Assembly (NCBI GenBank): GCA_000711775.1
Contig: ARYC01000075.1
Coordinates: forward strand, 62,001 to 126,000
Direction: 5' to 3'
Origin: Oxytricha trifallax
Taxonomy: Eukaryota > Ciliophora > Spirotrichea > Sporadotrichida > Oxytrichidae
Length of the DNA stretch: 64,000 nucleotides
The translations under genes and the position numbers were made by a program. Position 1 is the first letter of the stretch; each line of letters begins with the position of its first letter. Shown one piece after another: positions 47,930-61,587 of the stretch. Below the pieces are notes generated by a model. It saw only the letters and a list, made by a program, of their open reading frames with translations, searched no databases and was not told the DNA's origin.

Positions 47930-49640
47930 ACTAATCCTCTCCATAGTAGTTTCAGATGATTCAGTGTTCAGGTTCACTTGTACTTTCCTCTCTAAAAGTT
48001 TTAGTTGACTCAATCGACTCTCCATGATATCGGGTTTCATCAAAGTATTATACCAAATTCAGGGCTGCTGGTTATCATTACATAGTAAAATGGAGGGAAA
48101 AAACATATTTTATTTTTGAAAAAAATCATCATAGAATTTTCGTACCAAATAAAATTAAATCATTTCGTATATTTGAAGTTTAATTTTTACTTCTATTTAT
48201 TCGATTATTTAATGACTGTAATTATTAAAGCATTTGATAATTACTTTTGAGATCTTTTCTAAATATTATTTGCTTGAAATTATCAACAAAGTGCAAGCTT
48301 TCTTTAAAGAAAAAAATTATCTGCCTAAAGTAAATTTTGAAAATTATAATTATTAGTTTGGAAAAATAATTTAAACTACACATAAACAATTGTATTTCTT
48401 AATCGCACTCTTAAAGTATTTCTATCGGGATCGAAAACTTGCCCAAAAAAATGTAGAAGCCTATGGAATAAATATTTTATAAGTACTTCCGCTCATTCAA
48501 TTGAATCTCTCTGCAATATATATTCAAATATGTAGTATCAATCATTTCCTTATCGTTCAATATATTATGTAAATTAGGTTTGCATTTCTAAAAAAGTTAT
48601 ACTCCTTATTAATTTAAGTCTTTCAATTTTAATTGAATGATAAAATATTTTCTTTGGTTTTTTCAGGATTTTATTTTAATTTTTTTTCTGTTTTATTCAT
48701 TAACTGTAAAATATCATCTATGTTTTCTATACAAATTTTATTGACTTCAATTCAATTTTAATAGTAATTAATTTATCAACTGGTTCTCTAAATTAAGACT
48801 CATTATAGTCCTTGATCTTTCAATCTCAAAATAATGTTGCGCTATAATAATTTCTTCAGGTTAGTTTCCTAGTCATCTTAAGATAGTTTACATTATTTAA
48901 AATATGAATTAATTATCTAAAACTTTTAAGTATATATCTCAAGTTTATTTCTACTTATGATCAAATTTATGTGGAATGTTTCATGGATTTATAGGATTAT
49001 TTGCATCTTATTCCAAAACTTTTATAATTGTTTTGAATAAACTTTTTCATATATCATTTAATAGCTATAACTCTTGGCATCTTTCTTGCCAAAATAAAAA
49101 TTGATTGTAATAGCTATGATCATCTTTGTGAGAGGCATGATAATTATCTGAATTTATGTTTTACCCTTTTTATCAGTGATTTTTAGCACTTATATCTAGA
49201 AATTACAATAATTTTGATCAAATATTTAGAATCGTAAATGATTTTCTGTAAACTACTAATCTATCAAATATTTGCATTGTTGATGACTATGTCTGTGTTT
49301 CGTTTGGGTCTATCAATTTTCTACAATAAACTATATTGAATTATGAAAACATAAATTGACATTATTATCATAATAGAATGAAAAGTTATATCTATGTCTT
49401 AGGCAAATAATTTTAAGATTAAGAAGATCTGTAATTTTAATTAAACAGTTTTCTTCTAATGGCTGTTAATAGCATGGATTACTCTAAGACTAATAGTAGC
49501 TATCTCTCTATGAAAAGAATTTTATTCTTGTTAAATTTTATCGTGATGGTAGTCAGATTTGTCTAAAATCACAACTGGATAAACATTTTACTTGGCAGAT
49601 ATCTCTGGTTTTATGGTGGTATGTCCATATTACTAAAGTA
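47930..49640 (-). CDS. Membrane-protein gene pieces
   Basis: Read leftward: DKSDYHHDKI then HREIATISLRVIHAINSHQK (about 49490) and a hydrophobic segment HSIMIIMSIYVFIIQYSLL (about 49380); KCKPNLHNILNDKEMIDTTY (about 48585) with YSIGFYIFLGKFSIPIEIL (about 48470); and an acidic tail with RYHGESIESTKTFREESTSE (about 48030). Such a tail after membrane segments is common in large ciliate surface proteins. AT-rich gaps separate the pieces; family not certain. Confidence 0.4.
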
Positions 49641-49649
49641 TATTTCAAA

Positions 49650-51970
49650 GTGGTAGAGTTAATTAAGAATATATAAAGAGTTTATGATATTAGGGAAAAA
49701 TATAAGATTTTTATTTAAGTATTTAAGATTAATCACAAATAAACCCAATTTCCTCTATAAATGTTCAAATTAATTTTAAATCAAATGAGTGATTGTAATT
49801 AATCTAGGATAAATCATTCAAAATTTATGTTTAACATATCATTTAACAAATAAATTTCTAACTATGATTGATTATTTTAGTCCAAATTAATAATTATCCT
49901 TATAATTACTTTATTTGATTTTTTTGATATTAATTTTCTCTCACTTCTCCAATTTGCCAATATTTTAATTAATTAACTTATTTCATTAATTTTTAATGTA
50001 AATCGTAAAGTTATACTAGATTTTAAAATTCAGTTTTTTTCCTATAAATTTAGCTTAAAAATGCAAGATTCATAATCTTAGAGTGTTAATACTCCTAAAA
50101 ATAAATTTTAATTTCGTCTTTTGCAGCCTTCTGTATCTAAAAATGTTAAATTTCGATGAATTTTATCCGAAATTCTACTCTTGGTACACTTTAATTGCTG
50201 TAGTGAGCTATCATACTCTTAAAATGCATTATTTGGGTAGGTTCAGGCTGAGTTATGTTATTCTAAAAATTAATAAACATAATATCATTTCTAATATTAA
50301 TTAGATGAATGTAATTTAAGATGGCTTTCAATATAACTTTTGTCATCATTTTATAAAATAATAAAATAGAATAATAAATGTGAGTAAAAAAAATACATTA
50401 ACTATTGAAGTTAATTATCGTTTAATAAAAAAAGTAAATAAGAATGTTTATATATCATTTATATATTCATTTAATTCTATAACTAGTTATTTATACTTAA
50501 ATATTCTAACTAAAGTAATTATTTTGTTCCATATTAAATTAATTATGTATCCTAAATCATTTAAATGCCGATAAAATATAAATAGTAGAAAAACTATCAA
50601 AATTTCTAGGTTATCGATTAACTTTAATTTTAAACTAAAATAAATATAAATTTTGAGAATATTTGCTCACTTTAACATATTAAGTTACTCATATTGAATC
50701 TTTAGTAATAGATAATTATATATTTTTATATAAATACGTCCAACTTCTCATCTATAAGTAACGCTCATTATTTAAATTATAAAAGATTAAGTAAATTAAC
50801 ATTTTAAATAATGATAATACATAAAAATTAATAATAATAGTAAAAATTTAAATGTTTAAAAAGTAGTATCATCTTAGTCAGTATAGTTTTCATTTGCATC
50901 ATTTATTACTTATTTAATTGGGGGCTTCATGCTCCCTATTTCATTTTAACTTGCTTAACTCAGTTTCTTCAAAATAATATGCTTCAATTTAGGTATCTTT
51001 TTATCCATAAATTATCAACCATTTTATAACTGCTAAGTCTTAGAATTGCTATTAGAAATTTATTTATTTCATTGAAGGAATAGCCTTCTCAACTCATCAT
51101 TAATTTGAATTTCCTATTGAAAAGACAGACATCTTGAACACCTTCTATTTTATAAGTCATCTATTAGGGTTATTGTAAGAAAGTGTATTTATGCTTTCTT
51201 TGCTTCTCTCCATTCTTGATAAGATGATTGTTGATGTTTGGTACCGTACTAATTAATTCTGATTTTAAATTATAATTACACTTTAAGCAATATTTCTTAA
51301 AAGCGTATATAACAGTATGCTCACAATTTACAGCTTAGTATTTAAGGTTCTAATTGAAGCGAACTAATTATGATTATTAATTTTAGAATAGGAACTGGAA
51401 GGAGCACAACTAAAATCATTATAAAATGAGGTGGTGAGGTTCTTACAAAGAGCAAGTTAATTGAAACAAAGATAATTTATTATAAATTTCCTATATCTTC
51501 AACATATTAATCATTTTAAACTCTCACAAATTATAACTCCAATTCTATAAAACTGAGCTAAAACCTAGGCATAATTTGAGAAGAAACTTTGAATGCCATT
51601 TTTTTAAGATGAAAGTTCATATAAAAATTTAACATATTCAAAATATGGCTAATAAATTATTAATTTAATAAATACAAAAATAATTGATAATTTGCAATAA
51701 TAAAAACTATAATGAAGATTAGCCTCTTTGTTTTATAGATTATTTTTATATAATAAGAACAATAAAATAATTTTTCAAATAGAATACTTATAATGTTAAG
51801 CATTTTGCATATAATAAAATCCTTTTATAAATTTGAGTTTTTAGGTATTGATCTTGTTCCAGCATATAATTCTGTTAAGAACTTGAATTATATCATAATT
51901 CATATTAAGATAAAAATAGATTAAAATAATATATTATAATTTTAGATTAATGCTTAAATATAATCAATTT
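49650..51970. other. AT-rich region with one possible fragment
   Basis: A minus-strand block near 51160-51010 reads VQDVCLFNRKFKLMMS, a TGA, then EGYSFNEINKFLIAILRLSS with good periodicity, but is isolated. Open frames at 50083-50304 and 50380-50574 (plus) are Ile/Asn/Lys/Tyr rich and not persuasive. Confidence 0.35.
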
Positions 51971-51971
51971 T

Positions 51972-52680
51972 ATGATTATAGCCCTTGATGAGCAAAAAAG
52001 GCAATAGAATATTGCATATTATTTAGAATACTATCATAAAGAACATTTTAAATCCAACACAAGAAGAGCGTACAAACATTGTGAATTTCATGAGCTATAA
52101 CCCGATTAGAATGTATTTCTATGGGATAAGCTCAGTAAACGAATTGACCTAACTAAATAAATCATGCATGATAACAGAGAATTGAATAAAGATATCCACT
52201 TAAGGATAAGATATCTAGACAATATAAATAATAAATCACAAAGATAGTCATTCTTCCTATGAATTTAATTATTTATATACTTGATAGTTTATAAAGTATA
52301 ATTGTAGAGTTGCTACAATTAAATCTGAAATCAGTGAGAATAAATGAAGCGAAAGTATTAAAATTTCGAAACCTTTTTACAGGATACATATAGAAAAGAA
52401 GAGGGCAAAGAAAAGTCGTGACTAGTCTGAAAAATATCTGGCTAATGAGTCTTCTGAAAGACGACTTTCGTTTCTTTTATTTTGGTGATTAAATGGAAAT
52501 ATGCCATTATATTAACTTTTTATGGTTTTTAGTTAAGCTTGCGCTTAAACATAATTTTAATTTTGAAATAATCATTCAGTCAACCACCTCGCCAAATAAC
52601 TTCAACGAGTTTTTTATCGTATTTGGATTGCTGATCTTGTGACTCATGGTCACCAGTTTGGTTATATATGTTACTATCAA
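51972..52680 (+). CDS. Unknown protein: coiled N-part, membrane C-part
   Basis: ATG near 51972. ALDEQKRQQNIAYYLEYYHK, RRAYKHCEFHELQPDQNVFL and KRIDLTKQIMHDNRELNKDI are charged and helical, ending at a TGA about 52260. A second piece (52392-52690) holds WLMSLLKDDFRFFYFGDQME and a hydrophobic end FNEFFIVFGLLIL, one TGA, LMVTSLVIYV. The two may be exons of one gene. Not recognised. Confidence 0.45.
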
Positions 52681-52699
52681 TAAAATAAAGTATTGAAAT

Positions 52700-54480
52700 A
52701 AAAGTCTTCATTGATTAAATAGTAAAAAATAAAGAATAATATTATTTCAATATTTTAATTACCAAAAATTAGTACAATCAAATTAGGGAAAATTCAATCA
52801 ATAATAAAAAGAGCCTATTCTCAATTTTTATTAATAAATTAAATAAAGTATTGATAAACTAAAATAAAAAAATAAAAGGAATAAAACTGAGAATTAATGT
52901 TGAAGAGTGCAATATGCTCACATGATTTGTAAGTTTCAAAAGTAACTTATTATTTTAATTTTTTAAAGTTAAATATTTTTATTATTCTAATTAAAAAGTC
53001 TTAAGAGAATGATAAAAACTATATATTTATTTTTAAAAAATTTTGTTTTACTAATCAATCTAAATATTAAATTAATAGTTGCATTCATGTTGCTTAATAA
53101 GTTTTATGACTTTAAATTTATAAATAATTTTATAATAATTGTCATCAATTTACCTAGTTTATTTATTTTAAAAATACCATTCTAAGATTTTTTTATGAAA
53201 TCTGGGAAGATTTCACTATTTTATCTTTCAGACACACACCATCAACTGAATATAATTGTAGATTTTCTTATTTTTCGTGTGTAATTTCCTGTGTAAACAA
53301 TCAAGTTGCTGTCATCTTGCATTATTTGAACATGCAAGCAGCATTGCATTCATTTGCTAAATAATTCTACACTAAAATGTTTAATATATCTCTATAGTCA
53401 ATAGTGAAAATTAACATTCTTTAAGAATTTTACAATTGATTTCTATCATCTTCCCTACCTTTGTGCTTAATAGGAAAATCTCAGTCGTTTAAATTTACAA
53501 TTAATGTGATTAGATCATCCAGTATCTTGCACAAAATCATTGGCATTCTAAAATTTGAAAAAGAGAGAGTATTATATGCAAGCATTTGCTTGAATTTTCA
53601 TGGTACATTATAAAAATTGCATTAAAAAAGATAGGCATAATAATCCATCACATCCTTTTTTATTTGTTCTTAAATTTGTAAATATTTAAAATTTTCTGAA
53701 TATACCCTTAAATTTTATTAGTAAGCAATTTACATGCTAACTTTTTACTCTTTTATAACGTGTAATCAGCAATGAAATTTTTGAACTCAGATTTAAACTT
53801 TTACAGGACCTTCATATGCACTTTTATGGATTATCAGCTTTTAATATATTTCTTTTTTATTCTTTAACTGACGTTTATTTACATGATTTCAGTACTTATT
53901 AGATTGTATAAAATTTAATTTAAATGTGGGTAAGTTTTGTTGTATTATATTTATTACAATTTTTACCTAATACTGCTCTAAATGGTAGCTACGAATTTGA
54001 TATAGTTGTAAAGCACTTAAAAAGTGAATGGAAAGTCGATCAATCATCTTGCTTTAAAAATTAACATAACTTCAATCATTCCTGAAACCAAGTCTACAAA
54101 AGAACCTATTCATTACCTGAGCTACTATTGTTGGCAACAATGAATCAAGGACGAATCAATAGGTTTTTTAAGAACTATTATATTAGAACTAATTAATTAT
54201 TGGCCTCATCTTAAGTAATTAAAAATGAATCTACAAAATTGACCCACCACTACGAATTTTCTTATTTATTAACTATCATGATAATTAGAGTTTGATAGTT
54301 GGTTTAACAAATCTGACAATCAAATTCCAAAGATAAGCTGAGTTTAGTCCGCAATTATACAATCATCATCTACATTAATATTAGCTAAAATCTAAAGAAT
54401 AACATATTATTGTGACTAATTTGATTGATTTCTAATTTTTTTACTCGATATATTATAAGAGAAATAAAATAATTTAAATA
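52700..54480. other. Gene-poor AT-rich region
   Basis: A minus-strand piece near 53340-53240 (HVQIMQDDSNLIVYTGNY) weakly recalls bulb-lectin-type repeats but is isolated. Nothing else is supportable. Confidence 0.3.
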
Positions 54481-54489
54481 AAATAATAA

Positions 54490-56350
54490 CAAAAAAACAC
54501 TCATTTATGAAAAACCTCACTGAATAAACTTAAAAAGAGATTTCATCAAAGCATGTCAAGTTGATTCGACGTGGGACTGAAAGTAAACAAAAAGCTCTAA
54601 GCTAATCTTAATACAGAGTAATATTACCGAGCTGATGAGAGTATCTAATAGGATTGTTTGATCTGTTTGTACCATTTATGGGAAGAGTCATGAATAAATA
54701 GTGGACTCTAAGAATTACAAAAATTTCTAAAATTTCTGAATAAACAAAAGAATTTTTGGTTAATAAGAAAATTCTAAGCAAATGCAAGGGGAACTCTCTG
54801 CTTACTAGAACAAAACTCTTTCATTGACTATATCCTGACCTAGTCATTACCCCATTTCAACTTTTTCATTATATTTACAAAAAGAATCAAGTAAAATTTC
54901 AAAGTAATGAGATTCACCTATAGGTTTTCCAAGAGAAAGCAATAAAAGATTAAGTAAATGAAATTTGAATTTTTTCTAAACTTATTAACATGGTAACATC
55001 TGACAATAAAATTATTTAAGTAGATGAGGTTATCTTTAAGTTCTTTGTAGTTACCAAGCATTCATGGGCAAGAATGGTTATTTTTATAGTAAAGAAGGAG
55101 GTTCTCAAACTTTAGAATCGATGGAGGCTTTAAGTATGGAAGTAGGGCTTGAGGACTATTAAACAAATTTTAGGTTTATTAACATGAAAGAAGTGAAGAG
55201 AATGATTGAATATCAACATTCTAAATACAATCAAGAGGAAGTAGTCATCTTTTGGGATAAATTGAGGAGCAACCAAAGCAAAATAGTAATTAAAAATTAA
55301 AGAATAAGAATGGAAATGCATTTTCATCACCCCATACTCCTCAGAAATTTATTGTATAGAAGAAATTTTTCTCAAATTGAGTATAAGTACAAGCAGTCTA
55401 TGATTGCATAAAATTTCAATATTAACATTCTAAAATCATAAAAGACTTAATTGAAGTGGTTCATCTCATCATGATGTGGAGGATGATGTAAAAGACTTAA
55501 TTTACAGATGAAAAAAATTGTTAAAGCTAAAATATGAATAATTAAAAGACAGAAAATAATTTATAATAAAAAGCTATCACTCAATTAATTCATTGTCGGG
55601 ACATTTATAGTCAGGTGACTCTTGTGCCATTGGTTTGTCCCTTGACTAATTACTGACAGCTCTTTCATTCTCTACGATTAATTAATAATCAGGGAATGAT
55701 ACGGGGATCTCATGATACTGTCACTTTTTTATATATTCAGATGTGAGACTTCTGCTTGAGCATAGAAAGTTATTGCATTCGTTTCTATTTCAATATACTA
55801 ATATATTATTTTAATATTTATATTACAAGACAAAAACGGCTTTCCTTGTAACTCTTTTTATACATCTTCTCTAATCTATATTTTCTCCTTTTTTTCGTCT
55901 TAGCTGTATCCTTTATTCCTTGATCTGTTAGCATGCTTGATAAGTTGGAAAAAGTAATGGTTTATAGGGTGCCAAGTACCCCTTTGAAAACTTTCTATCT
56001 TGTAAAACAGAATATCCTGGGTAATGATATATGAATCTCATAATTTCTTAGTCTTCATTAACCTGATCAAATATATTCTTAAAAGAGAACTCCTCTTAGT
56101 ATGGAACGTTGAGCTGAACCCCCTTCCACAGATTTTTGAAGAGTTTTGCTCACTGCTAAGAAATCTTTGATGAACAACATGATTAAATGTTCATCATTGG
56201 GTAAAAAAGTAGCCTCCTATTATATTAATAAAATCTAATCTTACATTGAACTAGAATAAATTAACCCAGTAATTCTTTGGTCTGAACCTAATCTAGAATT
56301 CCCTTAAATTTTGACCAAGGATAACATGTCTCTCCATTCGCATGTGTTAA
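54490..56350 (+). mobile_element. TBE-like transposon fragment, copy 3 (strongly decayed)
   Basis: Plus strand: an N-terminal basic helix-turn-helix-like start (KEISSKHVKLIRRGTE, about 54534), then QVDEVIFK (first Asp, about 55023) with KHSWARM, and EEVVIFWDKLRSNQSK (second Asp, about 55240). The third acidic residue is not clear. Minus strand 56250-55900: NVPYQEEFSFKNIFDQVNED and a following KFSKGYL, homologous to the 22-kDa-type ORF of copies 1 and 2. No zinc-finger/kinase ORF was found to the right. Multiple frame breaks. Confidence 0.65.
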
Positions 56351-57201
56351 ATAAATAAAATTATAAATGTTAAATGAAGACTTATTAAATTACTGATCTC
56401 ATATTTTCATTCTTGAGGCAAAGCTTATATAATATATATAAATTAGATAAAAGCTTTTATAATTATATACTGATCAGACTATAAATTTCACTATTATAAT
56501 ATGAAACCTTATAATTTAAAATAGGAGACTTTTGTTATTAAAACTTTAATTTAAATTTATAATAATGATTATATAAAAATAGTTTGTTTTCATAACCCCA
56601 AAGTAGTTCAGCTGATGTATTAAAAATAATAATTTCTTATACTTTACCATAATTTGGTATTTAATGAGACTTATCAAATATACACCGAGTAAAATTAAGT
56701 CTAAAAGATTTATTATAGCATATTAACTACACATTTTTTAATAATTTATTTACTATTCTCTCATTGACTTTAAAAAAATAAATTTAATTAAGCTAATTTA
56801 ATTGTTTTATATTTTCATAATAAATTTAAAATAAATAAAAGATTTAAATATAATCAAAATCAGTTAATTTGGGTAAGAAAAGAGAAATAAAGCGCGTTTA
56901 AAGTTTCAAAAATATATTCCAAGCATACTAAGTAATTAAATATAATTGTGAGTGTGCAATGAGATTTTTAGGAAATTATTAGCATGATTCATTATATTTA
57001 TTTTTATTATTAAAATAATCAAAATATTAATTTATAAAAAGTAATTTAAATAAATAAATAAGTTTCAAACTATTATATGACTTTGTATGCTTAAATTATT
57101 ATTAGCTATTTCTATAATCACAAATAATTCATAACTTTATTCACATAATATGTATATGATCACATTGAGGTCTCTAGGGACCCCCGATCTAAAATATGTT
57201 T

Positions 57202-57212
57202 AATATATATAT

Positions 57213-57246
<34 letters not shown>
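57202..57246. repeat. (TA)n microsatellite
   Basis: About 45 bp of alternating TA with one phase change in the middle, preceded by the GC-rich word GGGACCCCCG. Confidence 0.9.
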
Positions 57247-57639
57247 AGGGACTAGTTCTTTCAATAGTAAGGAATCATGTTCGTAACAAGACAATTTTCT
57301 TTCTTTCTTAAGTTGGTGTTTACTACCGACTGTGCCTGTTCTCTGTCTTCATTTTCTTAAAAATAAATATATGTTTAAGCCAAGCATGTCAAAGTATAAA
57401 AAACTTAACCCTTAAAACTTTCTAGTAATAAACTACCCTAAGTTTTTGCCACAAAAAATATAAATATAGTCCAAAGGTTTTGCCCACTTTGAAGATTCTA
57501 AATAAAGCACAATTTTGTAACAAAGTAAAGAATAATTAGTAATAAAAATAAAATATAATTGATCTTAATTGTCCAAGACCAGTAAATAAATGATAGAACT
57601 CAAACCTCAAACTTAAAGATGACAATACTGCTCTATCTC

Positions 57640-58570
57640 TTCATTGTATGATAACCTCAACGCCTTGGAAGTGCATATTTCTAATTACTATAGGGAAGAA
57701 CATAATTCAGCTAAAGCAAGAGTCAAATTACTAAAGAGTACATGTAAATACTATGGAGTAGTAAAAGAGAAGTCATATCTCCGCTAGAGACATGAAAAAA
57801 AGTAAACAAAAATATGAATAAAACTAAGGTTGTAGCAAAAAGATGCAGGATGAGAAGAAACAAGATTTCATTGAGGGCCCAGTCAATTGTACTGGTAAAA
57901 GCTTTGAAAAGCTTCATCTCATACCATCCAAAAAATAATCAAAAATCTTTCCTACAAATTATTCAGAGAGCCAATTCTTTACGAGGGAGACATCAAAAAT
58001 CTAATAATGTGGCAACAAATAGCGAAGGATACTATTGAGAAATTCGGCAAGCTTCATGAATTGTACTAATGGACTAATCTTGTAAGATTAAGCAGTAAGT
58101 TTCATATCCACCCATGACTGACCAGAATATACTAGACATGCCAATAAACTTAGTTTAATATGAGATATACTTATCTTTTGGATAATGAATCAAAAAAAGG
58201 ATGTTTCCAGGAAATTTTTAAGAAAAAATGGCTATGACGAGGTCAAGAAAGGAGAGGGGATTAATCTACGAAGAACATGAAACTGCATAAGGGCTCTGGT
58301 AGGTATAAAGCCCATAATAATGAAACATTTTTTTAAAGGATGAAAATGATATGTGACTGACGTGCAAAATTATCATGTAACTGACAACGTTATATTCTCT
58401 TAAATTGGAAAGCTAAACAGATTCATGACTTTATTTAGTAGATGGCAAACTAAACTTGAAAATTTTTCATACACATCAAAGTATTAGACCTACCTTTACA
58501 TTTTATGGAAACCACTTGACAACTCTTTGCCAATGATATATAGGCAAGATTGAATGTTTTAAGTAATTTA
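57640..58570 (+). CDS. Unknown basic protein, fragmented
   Basis: Not recognised. DNLNALEVHISNYYREEHNS and YGVVKEKSYLRQRHEKK (57651-57810), then after a frame change IIKNLSYKLFREPILYEGDI and MWQQIAKDTIEKFGKLHELY (57935-58070), and further Lys/Arg-rich pieces to about 58570 with several in-frame TGA codons. Density of breaks suggests a decayed gene, possibly from a mobile element, but no catalytic motif is seen. The plus-strand open frame 57814-58038 is a shadow of it. Confidence 0.4.
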
Positions 58571-59529
58571 CTATAAATAATTAAATAATAATATTACTTT
58601 AATTATGTACTTTGAATATAAATAATGATAATTTATCTCCAATAACTTTTTTCTAAGAAAATGTAAAATAAATTAACATTTTGTAGTATAATTAATGGTG
58701 GCAATTTATAAATTTAATTGAAAATTTATCTTGTTAACCTTAAAAAATATATATAAAAAAAACTGATTGAGATGATTGTTAATAAACTTAAAAAAATTGA
58801 TAAATTAATAAATACATATTATTTATATATTTTTATCATTAAAAATAAAATATTTCATTAGATATTTATCAATTTATATTATAAATATTTAAAATATTTA
58901 TAATATTATAATATCTTATCATTTAATATTTAGTTCTTTAATTGAGTAGATATCTAAGAATTAAAAATTGGAAATATTGATTTTTCAAATATAAGTCTAA
59001 GAAAAAGTTTATAGCAATATATTTTTAAATAGATTTTTGTTTATTCTTAATCTTCAACTATATTACAATAAATCTCTAGATATATTTTAATTTCTTTCAA
59101 TTGTCTCTTATCTAAAAATTTTTTATTTTATTTCTCAAATCACTTCTAAAAATCAAATATATACTTATAATATTTCATTTGTTATTTTCATATTAACATA
59201 TCAATATTAATTCAGTTACTTATATTTTACTTAAAAACTTTTAAATCAATAAAATTAATTGAAAACAGGTAATTACCAAATCATTAATTCATAATAATAT
59301 AAATTATTTATTGATTACTGTCACGAATTTGATTTTTACAAAACTGTTATTATTATTATTTTTAATTAAAAACCATTTTTTATTGGTAATGTAGAAATGA
59401 ATAAACTTACGACACCTCCAATGCCTGCTACAGTTTAATGAACACCATTTAAACTAATAATAATAATACCATCACAAAAAAACAAAAAAGAAAATTTATA
59501 AAATAAGATAGTAGTGAATGAAGAGCATT

Positions 59530-60110
59530 ATTTTTTTTAGCTAATAACTATAATCTTAAATAAACCCAAATGCAAAACAAGATGATCTAATGGTTACTAA
59601 AGAATAACGAGCTAAAACCACTCCTAAAATTATTGACATTATCATGATTATCAAGTTTAGTGTAAAGCGGGACTTCTTTCATATAGGTTCTACTAGTGTA
59701 GACCTAAAAGTCTTTACTATCTATACCTCAACATCAATCTCACTTAAGTCATAATTGAATTAGTCTATGTTTTATAAATGGATATTTGAGGCAAGTGAAC
59801 TCTACCACACGCTTCTAAACTTTTGAAAGAATTTTTTTGCTTGAAAATCTTTGATAATATTCATGGCAGCTACAGGTTCTAAAAACCAAATTTTTTTGCT
59901 TGCTTTAAACAATTTTTGCCAGTTTCTTTGTCTGTATAAACTGGGACCAGATAATTTGCCATCAGCATTATAAAAATAAAATACTTAATTACCAAACTTC
60001 ACTATTGCAAGACTCAACAATATAAAACTTTCCACATTTTACCCAAAAGTATAATTTTGTGGGCACATATAAGCATTTTGCTGAAGCCTCATTTTAAAAG
60101 TCCCGTTATT
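59530..60110 (-). CDS. Unknown protein with one membrane segment
   Basis: One long minus frame, open for about 190 codons: FYFYNADGKLSGPSLYRQRN (about 59980), WFLEPVAAMNIIKDFQAKKF, FNYDLSEIDVEVQIVKTFRS, then one in-frame TGA before KKSRFTLNLIIMIMSIILGV (membrane segment, about 59660). A further exon-like piece, TVAGIGGV before GTAAGT, lies at 59440-59400, and a 5' piece ending at a GTAAGT donor lies at about 60665. Not recognised. Confidence 0.5.
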
Positions 60111-60729
60111 TATATAATCTATACGAGGATTATTTTAAAATATGCTTCTTTAAAAATATATACTTTGCTGTTATATTAAATAATATATTCATCTATATAA
60201 AGATATGTCAAATTACTTATTTTATATGTATTCTACCAATACCATAAAATTTAAAAGGTAAATAGAGGAAGTTTAATTTCTCTAATGATCTATAAATATA
60301 GAGAGTTTTTAATTAAATTATTAAATAAAATGAGGAAAACTAATTTTACTTTATTGATTATATGATGACTTATATCTATTATTAGTGATGAAAATTAATT
60401 TATGTTTTTTTATTTTATAATATTTCAGTTAATTACTATTAATTTATTCTAAATTTAAATATATATATATTTATATTTATACTTTGAATGAAAAATCTAG
60501 TATTAGCTTTTAACCAGATAATTAATAATATAAAGATTCATAATTAAGATAGGAAACTATAAAAATCAGAATGAGAAACTTTTGCTGTTCATTCACTGAA
60601 ACTTGTGTGTTACAAAAAATTTAACAAATAATTTTATAATTTCATAAATACTTACCTTGGAGGAGACGAGGTACCACTAGACTGAGGACTAAAAATACTT
60701 AAAAATAAAATACCAAAAATAGAATTGAT

Positions 60730-61587
60730 TAGTATAATTGTGGCACTTATGAAGAATAATAGATGAATAATTAAGATGTTCTTTGATACCATTTCTACTC
60801 AAGTTAATATTAATATTTAAGTATGTTTTCATTTAAAAGACTTCCTTTTATTATTCATAATTATTGTGCACTTAATCTTTTCTTTATTTTTAAAAAGTTT
60901 ATAAGGTTTCATAAATAATAATTGATTATTATGAGAAAAAACAATATGAACTATTGAGAATTAAACTTCAAATACCCTGTACATATAAATATGCAAAATT
61001 ACAAATGTGAAACATTAAAAATTATATTATTCTATAATTAAAAATGTGATTGACAAAAAATTACCAAAACGATTGCAAGAAACAATTAAATACAACGTTA
61101 TTAAAAATTTCAATTTTTTTATCATTAATTTAAATAATAAATGTAAATTTGGATAAAACTAATATAGATTAATGGGATTTTTGGTGTATAGAATTTGGAA
61201 TCGTTATTTTTTTATACATTTAAGATGAGCTGATGTCAAGTTGCGATTTATGGTACTATAAGCACACATGTTTATAGTTATGCTTAAACTGTACAATCAT
61301 ATATAATTTGAAATTAAAATACTCCCAAAATCTCACTAAAATATAAATCATAACATATAATACCTTTAAAAACCCTGCTTATATTAATCTTGATACTCCG
61401 TCCATATAATTTATACAAAGCCGATGATTGTATATATTTACTTTATACTCCTAAAAATTAAATTTATATTAGAGCAGTATTTAATTGTTTTATGCCCAGT
61501 TTTAATTGTTAATTATAGGAAGTCAAAGAATAGGAATTAATGGGAATTTAAATAATAAATTTGAAGCAATTATTCTTAAAAAGGTAA
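60730..61587. other. AT-rich stretch, no supported gene
   Basis: No coding signal or repeat was noticed. Confidence 0.4.

Noticed and set aside
54490-55440. A functional transposase
   Set aside because: Catalytic contexts are recognisable, but several frame breaks and a missing third acidic residue indicate decay.
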